Below are positions 1 to 8,264 of a stretch of DNA of 64,000 nt, piece after piece (the first letter of the stretch is position 1; each line of letters starts with the position of its first letter). The DNA comes from Cladopsammia gracilis. Lineage: Eukaryota; Cnidaria; Anthozoa; Scleractinia; Dendrophylliidae. The position numbers were made by a program, and so were the translations under genes. The DNA is taken from positions 645,001 through 709,000 of the forward strand of contig JAJGOT010000206.1 in NCBI GenBank assembly GCA_022457155.1, written 5' to 3'. The notes under the pieces are model-generated. The model did not search any database. It was not told the origin of the DNA and worked only from the letters and a program-made list of their open reading frames with translations.

Positions 1-8
1 TTCACAAT

Positions 9-285
9 CTAACAATTAGTGTGTGATAGTCCAAGTTAAACAAAAGAAAACAATGGAATTATTGTCCAATAGTGCGTACTATTCTACTAACTATTTCACG
101 GGTTAACTGTAATCGCTCTAATATTCGAGGATAATTGAAACTGATACGAAGTACTACGGCGTAAAATCCTACTATCTATTTCACAGATGAAGTAAAACTA
201 CTCTAGTAGAATAGTACGCACTATTATACAATAATTCCATTGTTCTCCTTTGTTTAATTTGGACTGTCACACACTAATTGTTAGA
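9..285. repeat. Foldback element (inverted repeat)
   Basis: Positions 9-88 and 205-285 are near-perfect reverse complements, with only a few mismatches over 80 bases and a spacer of about 116 bp. This is the form of a MITE or foldback transposon. Shorter related stretches, sharing the string caaaagaaaacaatgg or close variants, occur near 11530 and 37765. I could not define a target-site duplication because the left end lies at the window edge. Confidence 0.75.
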
Positions 286-1020
286 TAGTGTTTCACGGGT
301 TAAGAAAAAACCACTCTAATCACTTTCCACGCAACTACGAACGAGACAAACTTTTGTTTAAGAAAACGTTCAAAAATGCTCTCCAAGTTCAAATTAGAAA
401 ATAACCCAGACATGATTTACAGAAGAGCCCTGATACAATTCTAGGCAGAACAGCTGACAAACATCGTCTCCAAGTAAATTGCTCAGTTCCATCGTTTAGC
501 GATCATAATTACCATAACTGTCATATGCGCTCAGTTGATGATGACAATGCAGCCAGAGCAAGTGACTCACCCACCCCCTGTCGGTTCCTGTCCTCGTTAA
601 ACGTTTCCCCCACTAGACTGTTGGGTACAAAAATGTCGTCACCGACAATTTTCCGATTGGTCGCGATTTGAGGCCGAATGCTATTTCACAATACCCCATT
701 GAAAAAGTCGGCTATTGAAATATTCTTGGCTTGCACATGACGTCATAAAAATTAAAAAATCTTAACTTTACATCTTACAAAGTTGTTTCTATCAGGGCAT
801 GTAGATAACAGTGTTAGCATCCTTCACAAAAAGTTTCAGGTTTTAACGATGTTTCGCTTCCGATTTGTAAAGGTTTTAAATGTCTCACACAATTCGTCAC
901 GCTATTTCAGATAGGCCGTAAAAATAAACAAAATCGAACCAGTTGAAAGTTATTTTTGCATTATAGATGTTTATAAGCCGATTTAATGTAACTTATAGAG
1001 AATACAATCTTCTGTGATGA
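286..1020. other. Intergenic, nothing recognised
   Basis: AT-rich DNA without a convincing open frame, RNA gene or tandem array. It holds only short runs and scattered CRE-like tgacgtca strings, which are common by chance here. Confidence 0.5.
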
Positions 1021-1362
1021 GATTTTTAACTGGCTCGTCGCTCGCGACGAGTCAGTTCTTAAAATACCCTTTTTTTTTTTTTAACTGGCTCGTCGCTCTG
1101 CGACGAGTCATTTCTTAAAATACCCTCTTTTTTTTCTGTCGTGTCACCTGCCCCGGGAATCGGTTTTGCTGCGGCCAACACCGTACCAAGTTTACTTCCG
1201 GTTTTCTGAAATGACGTAATCAGTGATGTCATCAAAACGACGTCACGGCTGCGTCACACGGTCACGCCGTAACGCCAAATAAATATGTATCCTGCGCAGC
1301 GTTAATTGTTGTTACGTGAAAAAAGTGTTAAGTTTAACGCTGTAAAAAGTGATAAAAATGAA

Positions 1363-1398
1363 ACTAGACGTTTCGGCAATGCTGCCTTCATCAGTAGT
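1363..1398 (-). ncRNA. Hammerhead-ribozyme-like motif in Penelope-like arm
   Basis: On the minus strand the order is ACTA, CTGATGA, an A, GGCA-GCAT-TGCC, GAAA, C, GTC, TAGT. This gives the conserved core boxes CUGANGA and GAAA, a GUC cleavage triplet, a 4-bp stem I (ACTA/TAGT) and a 4-bp stem II. Stem III is almost absent, as reported for the minimal hammerheads of Penelope-like elements, which are thought to act as dimers. Cleavage activity is inferred, not shown. In the opposite arm (1885-1997) the GAAAC-GTC part is deleted. Confidence 0.55.
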
Positions 1399-1421
1399 AA
1401 AAATGTGTTCGTTGCTAGCGT

Positions 1422-1838
1422 GTGCGAAAATTCAAAAAATTCAAATGCCGAACCTGTCCTTTCATCAATTCCAGTGACAGTATTAGAACTACAAATGGAC
1501 ACATCAAGATCTCGGGACATTATACGTGCATCACAAGCCAATTGGTCTACTGCATTTCATGCCGTAAATGCCCTGCAATTGTCTACATTGGAGAGACGGG
1601 CCGTCGTCTTGGAGACCGCTTCCGTGAACACCGATTGGATGTGATCAAAAAGAAAGTTGCGCTGCCAGTGCCTGAACATTTCACGAGACCAAACCACAAC
1701 CTCAGCGACATGATGGTAGCGGTGATTAAAGCGAATCTAGGTGACCAGATCAGGAGAAGACGCGAAGAAATGCGGTTCATTTTCAATTACAAGACTTTGG
1801 CGCCCAGTGGTTTGAACCAAGACTTTGGCTTTTCATAA
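1422..1838 (+). pseudogene. Penelope-like GIY-YIG domain remnant
   Basis: The open frame encodes about 138 residues with no authentic ATG start (the frame opens with GTG). It contains LVYCISCRKCPAIVYIGETG followed by RRLGDRFREHR, the paired motif of the GIY-YIG nuclease fold with its downstream arginines. The C-terminal FIFNYKTLAPSGLNQDFGFS is the usual ending of Penelope-like polymerases in aquatic animals. The upstream Cys pairs (CRTC, CISC, CRKC) fit the CCHH-like region of that family. The reverse transcriptase is missing, so I call it a 5'-truncated retroelement remnant and not a host gene. Confidence 0.75.
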
Positions 1839-2000
1839 TTAACTCGTATGCTAGCCTTGCGCGCGCTTTTCTTCGGCACGCGTGAATTTGAATTTTTTGA
1901 ATTTTCGCACACGCTAGCAACGAACACATTTTTACTACTGATGAAGGCAGCATTGCTTATCACTTTTTACAGCGTTAAACTTAACACTTTTTTCACGCCG

Positions 2001-2690
2001 TAACGCCGCCAACCCCAACTCACACTGCACTAACCTTTACTTTCAAGTCAACCTTATATTAGGCAAAGACGAAGCAGGGGCTTCCTTGTGGTACCGTTTA
2101 CTTATCAAAGCAATTTGAAACAGAAACGTGCTGTACATAGATGCGTATTACGTGCAAGAGATAATTCTTGGGAACATGCGGGTTCTCATCGTCTTGTTGC
2201 TTTAGAAAAATTGCTGCTTTTGTTATGGCACATTAAAATATATGATAAGTGTTTCTTACGCGTGCGCATGTTTATCACGCAAAAGAAAGATTTTGTTGGG
2301 GGGAGGGGTGTGTGACTCGTTCCAGACCTTCCTCTGCTCGATTGATGGTGAGCTGCTTTATACTTTCGCTGTGGTTATAAAAGCAAGCGATATCGTTCGT
2401 TTGCTGTTGTAAAACAAAACGATACTGTAACAAGACTCGGCTGTTGGATTTGTGAGACATCGATGGTCAATTTGATGCAGTTGCTGTGACATTCATCAAT
2501 CGCTTCACTTTGACAAATCTCCAAGGTAAGCGCTCGATCGTCTGCAGCCGTTTTGTGATTAGTTCAAAATACAGCCACAGGTTTTCCACATTTTCTTCGT
2601 TTTAGGAGACGTTTAGGAGGAAGTCATGATCATTTAAGGGAAATGGCTTTGCTTTGAGATTTATATCCTTTGTATATCGCTACCGTGTGT
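2001..2690. other. Unassigned stretch within repeat copy 1
   Basis: No recognisable coding or RNA signal. A 75-codon open frame at 2088-2315 has no family resemblance that I can see. The stretch probably belongs to the interrupted repeat copy or to another unclassified insertion in it. Confidence 0.35.
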
Positions 2691-2862
2691 GATTTTGTTG
2701 TGTTTACACAAGTGGTTTCAAGGATTTTAAAGTTGGAATATCGTCGAAGGTATGCTATGTTTTCATGACCGTTTGGCTTCAGTTTGCCCTCCTCAGGACG
2801 AGTGGCTCCTTGATGGAACCAAAAAAATGAAAAATGAAAGGGAGTGAAGGAAAGAAAAATGA

Positions 2863-2972
2863 TAAGCCTACGACACGAGGTATTCCCAAGCGGTCACCCA
2901 TCCAAGTACTAACCTCGCCCGACAGGGCTTAACTTCGGTGATCAGACGAGAACCGGCGCATGTCAACCAGTG
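2863..2972 (-). rRNA. 5S rRNA-like gene, 5' end diverged
   Basis: Read on the minus strand, this matches the metazoan 5S rRNA from near position 12 to its 3' end. It includes the internal promoter region (gaagttaagc, then tggatgggtgaccgcttggg) and the closing tcgtaggctt. A TTTTT run lies about 8 bases past the 3' end, as expected of a Pol III terminator. The first 12-15 bases (usually gtctacggccat) do not match, so stem I cannot form normally. I read it as a 5S pseudogene or 5S-derived insertion inside the repeat copy; a functional gene is less likely. Confidence 0.7.
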
Positions 2973-3342
2973 ACAGTGTTCCTAAAGTTTACGTTTTTTT
3001 TTCTGTCTTGATGTTGTGCAAGAATTTTTATTAGGATTGTTCCATATCTGTTTTTTTCCATTGGCTCACTGTGCATTATTTTTTTCTTTACTTTTCCTGT
3101 GCAGGGATTTATTTTTTTAATAATTGCCCAACCCCCACCCCCCCCCCCCTTTAACAATAAAATGGTCTGTCCCAAAGAAGTGCTTGAAGCGGGCTGTGGA
3201 ATGTAAATGTAAATGTGGACTGGACTGTGCATATTGATATATTCCAGATTGTATATTGTGAATTGCTAATATAAAACTCTAAAATGAAAACCGGGTGAAA
3301 CTGAGACCAAACGAGCCAGTTTCGAAGCCCATCGGGCTCCTT

Positions 3343-4425
3343 GTTTCTGTCGTGTCACCTGCCCCGGGAATCGATTTTGCTGCGGCCAACACTGTACCTA
3401 GTTTACTTCCGGTTTTCAGAAATCAGTGATGTCATCGAAACGACAATTTACAATTGAAATATTTACCGTTCTAATTTCGACGAAATTGTTAAACATTGAA
3501 TCGCTGTGATTTCAGAATGTGTTCTATTTCTAGTAAAAGGAAAGCGGGTTGAACTTTTCTAACCAAATTAATTGTCAAACAGTTGAGTTTAGAAAGCACG
3601 TCCCGGCAAGTCAGCTGATGAGTAAACAATTCTTAAGCATTACGCCATGGAGTCACGTTGAAATTCCGAACATCTCGAATTTATGTCACGCTATGGTCGC
3701 GATCCGTGGGCGGCACGGTGGTGTAGTGGTTAGCGCGTCGGACTTTCAACCTGAAGGTCGGTGGTTCGTAACCTGGTCTCTACCCCTTTATGGTCGCGAT
3801 CGATCATGTTGATATTGTTAATTTATTCGAAATCCTATGACTGATTCTCCAAAATGCCTGTGTTTAAACAATCCTGATTCCTTGTAGTGGGTGGTTTCAA
3901 GGATTTTAAAGCGAAAAAAAATGTACAAAATTCTAAACTTGTGTTTTTTCTAACAGTACCGAGCCGATTAGAGAAAAAAAAATAGAGACCTGAAATTGTG
4001 GCCTACAAAGGGAGGGACTTTTTTTTGTGGGGGGGGGGGGGGGGGGGTGTGGCCAATTTTTCTGATCATGAATTTTTTCCCATCTTGATGTTGTGCAATA
4101 ATTTTTTTTTCCGGGATTGTTCCATGCCTTTTTTCCATTGGCTCTCTGTGCATAATTTTTTTTCTTTACTTTTGCTATGCAGGAATTTTTTTCTGGTAAT
4201 TGCCCCCCCCCCCCCCCCTCCTATCTCCCCTAACAATAAAATAATCTGTCCCTAAGGAGTGCTTGAAGCGGGCTGTGGAATGTAAATGTAAATGTAGACT
4301 GGACTGTGCATATGAATATATTCTAGATTGTATACTGTGGATTGCTAATATAAAACTCTAAAATGAAAACCGGATGAAAACTGAGACAAAACGAGCCAGT
4401 TTCGAAGCCCATCGGGCTACTTGTG
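3343..4425 (+). repeat. Dispersed repeat family, copy 2
   Basis: This copy starts with tgtcgtgtcacctgccccgg directly after the end of copy 1 and ends with acgagccagtttcgaagccc near 4405. Shared landmarks with copy 3 include tggagtcacgtt, ggtttcaaggattttaaagc, a poly-G or poly-C run, and gtaaatgtaaatg. Long homopolymers at about 4028-4047 (G) and 4203-4218 (C) mark the internal region. A SINE is inserted at 3705. Confidence 0.65.
3692..3801 (+). mobile_element. tRNA-derived SINE with 13-bp target-site duplication
   Basis: The sequence tatggtcgcgatc occurs at 3692-3704 and again at 3789-3801. Between the copies is an 84-bp tRNA-like insert. It has an A box (tggtgtagtggttagcgcg) and a B-box-like ggttcgtaacc with one departure from GGTTCRANNCC. 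The loop ctttcaa could present a UUC anticodon, so a tRNA-Glu-like origin is plausible. Stem pairing is degenerate, and the direct repeats are typical of LINE-mobilised retroposition, so this is a SINE and not a working tRNA gene. No poly(A) tail is visible. Confidence 0.7.
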
Positions 4426-6320
4426 TTAAATATTAAAAATTATATGAGGCAATGAAAAATCGTCAACCATTGCAGTGTTGTGGCTCCTTTAGTTTTTAAA
4501 TGAAAATTCTGAAATGCTGAAATAATGACAAGGTCGAAAGAAACTTATACAACCGAGAGAGGCCTGGGAACTAAAAATAGTAAGTCCGCTGATTGAATGT
4601 TAGTGATCGCGTCCGCCGTACGATATATCGTAAACTGGGCGTCAAAGGGTTAAAGGTTACATTTTGAGTTAGGATCAGGATTAGAATAGTTGTACCTAGT
4701 GATACAGCCAGCGTTAGTGCAGTGTTTGCCCAGGATCGCTACAGAAGCAATAGTAGTAAAGACCACTGAACAAACAAACAAACAAAGGAACGAGATAAAA
4801 AAAAATGAAAGAAACACACATAAGTATAATGCGATGCTATAAATAAAAATCTCACTAGAATAGTCAACTGATCTGATCTAGCCTTAAGAAAAAAGAGCTC
4901 GTAGAACCTATTCCAAATTTATATTATTCTCAGAAGAAAGGTGAAATTAACCCTGAGATCACTATTCTGACTCACGTCCGCTCACTATTTTTAGTGAAGT
5001 TTAACATTCGTGGCGCGTAAGCTTTATTCACGAAATTCGAATGGAAAGGCTGTAGCCTTATGGAAAGTGTTTTGCTGAACTAGTTCAACAACTAAACTGA
5101 GAAAGTAAAAACTATTTTCCTTGCTAGCAAAGCGTGAAAAGCATCCACTGCCAAAAGGATGATGTTTGAGATTTATTTCGTTAAATCACCGAGCAAAAAT
5201 TGTTCAGTTACATATATATATATACGGATAAACCACATTCTTTTGCCAAAACACGCAAATTAAAACACAAAGTGAAAATCGGTTTATTTTACCAGAAAAT
5301 AATTCATCCAAGACGATGTCTTTATGCCAAAAGTAAGCTAAAATTAAAATTTGACAAATACTGAAGGTGAGAGAAGCGGTTTAAGCTTTACATAAATCGT
5401 GTAACAACGCGCCGAAACTAACACGAAACAAAGCGGTTTGGCTTAATGTAAAACCAAAACGCCATTACTTACTAATAGAGTTATAACAAAAACAGTTACA
5501 GAGTCTAACAGCATAACATAAAAATGAAAACACTTACATAAAACTTTTGGTTTGACCTTCCATTCCGCTCGCTGAAAAACGAACCATAATATGTTTTCTG
5601 GCGCTTTTCAAAGTCACGCAAAGTAACGTGACGCCGCTTATAGAAGCTACGATCTTCTACATTTCGTCTCGGATAGAAGGGTAAAAAGACGTTCCTTTCG
5701 CTGGAGACGAGCAATATACTTTATAGCTCAGACTATTGCCTTTCCTGTCTCTTCGTTTTTATCGCAAGCTTCTCAGACAGCAGAATTAAAGAACGCAACA
5801 GATACCGCAATGAATTATGGGATACCCCTGAGTTCAACGAACGCGGAATGGCCTCCAACTGATTTTTCACAAAATATATTAAGTCTAACAGCACCTCTTC
5901 AATTCCAAACTTCGGTCACGGCAAGTTGCCACAAATGGGCTGCAACTCACGATCATACAGTTGTTAGACAAGACGTGCTTTTAGACTCCGTCTGGATCGG
6001 CTTGCCTGCAGACTGTGAACAGCCGAAAGAGTGCCAACGTTAGCACTATTCAACAGTCGAAAAACCAAAACACCAGTCGTTTCTTTGAAAGGTGCTAGTG
6101 ACTTACGGGTTTCCGGACTTAATGATGTCCTTCAACCACCAGACGGGCGCAGATGTGGCGAACAAAGAAAATAAATTCATTGACTACAGGAGCTACTTTC
6201 CCGCTTTGATTTGAATATTACGACTTCATGGACACGTAATAATTCCTATGAAAAAGACTCTTTTCCAGATCTCTTCTGTAGTTAGCGCGAAAGTGGATTC
6301 TGCTAACGTTAACCCCTTTT
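4426..6320. other. Intergenic, two weak overlapping open frames
   Basis: Mostly AT-rich unique-looking DNA. A stop-free plus-strand stretch runs from about 5625 to 6043 (about 139 codons, ATG at 5810). A minus-strand stretch from about 5697 to 5538 ends in a strong GTAAGTG donor-like site. Neither resembles a family I know and they overlap, so at most one is real. A short (AT)n run lies near 5208-5222. Confidence 0.3.
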
Positions 6321-6630
6321 TTAACTGGCTCGTCGCTCGCGACGAGTCAGTTCTTAAAATACCCTTTTTTTTTTTAACTGGCTCGTCGCTTCGACGAGTC
6401 AGTTCTTAAAATACCCTCTTTTTTTTTTTTTTTCGGCCTGTCGGGTCACCTAAAGGAAAGGTAAAAAAGGAAAGGAAAGGTAAAAGGAAAGCGAGTTGAA
6501 TTTTTCTAACCAAATCATCGTTGAATAAAACACGTCCCGGCAGGTCACAGAACTGCTGAGTAAACAATTCTCAAGCATTACTCCGTGGAGTCACGTTCAA
6601 ATTCCGAACATCTCGTATTTATGTCACGCT

Positions 6631-6777
6631 ATAGGTGGTTTTCATGTTACGTCATAGCCGCCATGCTGGTGGACATAAACAATAGTTCTCTCATTAGCTC
6701 CTTTTGTTCGTCCACCAGCATTTGTTCGTTTCACTATTGTTATCTATGTCTCTAGAGATTGGTTGCAAACCACCTAT
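6631..6777. mobile_element. Small MITE inserted in repeat copy 3
   Basis: The ends ataggtggttt (6631-6641) and aaaccacctat (6767-6777) are perfect inverted repeats of 11 bp including the probable TA or AT duplication. Comparison with copy 2 shows extra DNA at the point where copy 2 carries the SINE. The interior has an inverted pair around gctggtgga and tccaccagc. Its superfamily is not clear. Confidence 0.6.
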
Positions 6778-7317
6778 TTGATCGATCATGTTGATATTGT
6801 TAATTTATTCGAAACCCCATCACCGATTCTCCAAAATGCCTGTGTTAAAACAATCCTGATTCCTTGTAGTAGATGGTTTCAAGGATTTTAAAGCGAAAAA
6901 AAAAAAATAAGATTAAGTTCTAAACTTACGTTTTTTATCAACAGTACCGAGTCGATCAGAGAAAAAAATAAAGACCTGAAATTGTAGCCTACTAAAGGTG
7001 TACGATGTTATTTTTGTGGGGGATGGGGGAGGTGGCGGTGTTGGGCAATTTTTCTGATCATGAATTTTTTTTCCGTCTCGGATGTTGTGCAAGAATGTTT
7101 TTCGGGATTGTTCCATACCTTTTTTTTCCTTTCGCTCTCTTTGCATTATTTTTTTCTTTACTTTTGCTGTGCAGGAATTTTTTTTTAGTAATTGCCCAAC
7201 CCCCCCCCCCCCCCCTTAACAATAAGCGGGCTGTGGAATGTAAATGTAAATGTGGACTGGACTGGACTGTGCATATTGATAGATACTAGATTGTATATTG
7301 TGATATAAAATATCAGC

Positions 7318-7440
7318 AAGACTACAGCGACAAACCGTTGAGAGGTGCCGGATCTCCCAGTTGTAGACCTGGATCAGTACAATAATTACTTGTAGAAAAT
7401 CAGAAAACGGCAAACTGATCCTTACGGCAAGGCGATGAAA
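7318..7440 (+). repeat. Dispersed repeat, three copies in window
   Basis: The landmarks caaaccgttgaga, ccggatct, agacct, ggatcagta and ggcaaactg-tcct occur here, at about 50455-50572 in the same orientation, and at about 34590-34690 in reverse complement. No coding capacity is visible. The order of landmarks is the same in the three copies, but internal lengths differ. Confidence 0.55.
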
Positions 7441-7564
7441 GAGTAAACAAAATATATATATTCAAACAAATATTGTGGATTGCTAATATAAAACTCTAAA
7501 ATGAAAACCGGGTGAAAACTGGGACCAAACGAGCCAGTTTCGAAGCCCATCGGGCTCCTTGTTT

Positions 7565-7850
7565 GCGTAATTTTGACTGAAGTTTTGGCCGCCATGTTGG
7601 TGTACAAAGTGTTACACCAACATGGCCGCTCGATACATTTTCACTAAAAATGACTAATACTCGTTCGCCCATGTAACTCTTGAACGAAAAGTTCTGGCGC
7701 TTTAAAATTTGGCCCAGATGTGTTATTTTAAACTCTCTACAATGCCATAAATATTTTGGAATCGAAATCTGTTTTTTAATTCTTCTGAATTTGATGACGG
7801 GATATGACGTAAGTGCAAGCCAAACATAAAACAAACGAAACAAAAGCGGC
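7565..7850. repeat. Hairpin-bearing dispersed repeat
   Basis: A hairpin (ggccgccatgttggtgta and tacaccaacatggc, about 7588-7632) is followed by a segment containing aatttggcccagatgtg, aaactctct and tgaattttga. That segment recurs at about 30655-30840 in the same orientation inside the leucine-rich-repeat gene. Probably a non-autonomous element; its ends are not defined. Confidence 0.5.
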
Positions 7851-8264
7851 ATTGTTTTAAAAAAATCCGGTAACTTCTAGTTTCATTGTTACGTTAATTT
7901 TTTCTTTTGTGTTAATCCTTTTATGGAATATAATTCATAGACTGCTTAGCCATTGTTGTTGGTATGTTAAAAAAAAATCCTAACCATAACAATAAGAAAA
8001 GTTTGATATGACGAAGCACTCACGTTTGGTCTAAAAAAGCGAACTTTCAAAGCACAGGAATACGAAATGGAGCGCTAAGGTTTTAATGATGTAATTCATG
8101 TACGCGACCTGTTATCTATTGTTTCGTGAACCAATAGTGTGGTACGTTCTAAGCTGGCTATCACATTGATCAAACAGAAATATTACACAAAGCTTCTAAA
8201 TTATTACCAGTATTATACTCTATTGTTTTCTTCTATTTTTTCTTTCAGAATCAACGTCACAAAG

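Larger units (their letters stand above)
1315..1997 (+). mobile_element. Penelope-like element fragment with inverted end arms
   Basis: A GIY-YIG-coding stretch lies between two arms, 1315-1446 and 1885-1997, that are reverse complements of each other. The right arm lacks about 21 bases present in the left arm (near 1357-1377). Penelope-like elements are known to carry a C-terminal GIY-YIG endonuclease domain and to insert with partial inverted copies of their terminal pLTRs, which fits this layout. No reverse transcriptase domain is present, so the copy is truncated and cannot be autonomous. Confidence 0.65.
1027..3342 (+). repeat. Dispersed repeat family, copy 1 (interrupted)
   Basis: This copy begins with two hairpin segments starting aactggctcgtcgc (1028 and about 1081). 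It continues with the module tgtcgtgtcacctgccccgg, and ends near 3340 with acgagccagtttcgaagccc. The outer aactggctcgt and acgagccagtt are inverted matches, so the family may have short terminal inverted repeats. This copy is split by the Penelope-like insertion and the 5S-like segment. Copies 2 and 3 (3343-4425 and 6321-7561) show the uninterrupted order. The family name is unknown to me. Confidence 0.6.
6321..7561 (+). repeat. Dispersed repeat family, copy 3
   Basis: The copy opens at 6323 with two aactggctcgtcgc hairpins, continues through tggagtcacgtt, gatcgatcatgttgatattg and ggtttcaaggattttaaagc, and ends with acgagccagtttcgaagccc at 7530-7549. It shows the full order of the family and carries a small MITE at 6631. 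Near its 3' end, 7318-7440 carries a second repeat (caaaccgttgagag, gatcagta, ggcaaactgatcc) that recurs elsewhere in the window. Confidence 0.65.

Noticed and set aside
1583..1786. Minus-strand frame over the GIY-YIG region
   Set aside because: Shadow of the plus-strand Penelope-like frame, which carries the recognisable motifs.
3705..3788. Functional tRNA-Glu gene
   Set aside because: Acceptor and T stems do not pair properly, the B box departs from consensus, and a 13-bp target duplication flanks it. Better explained as a SINE.
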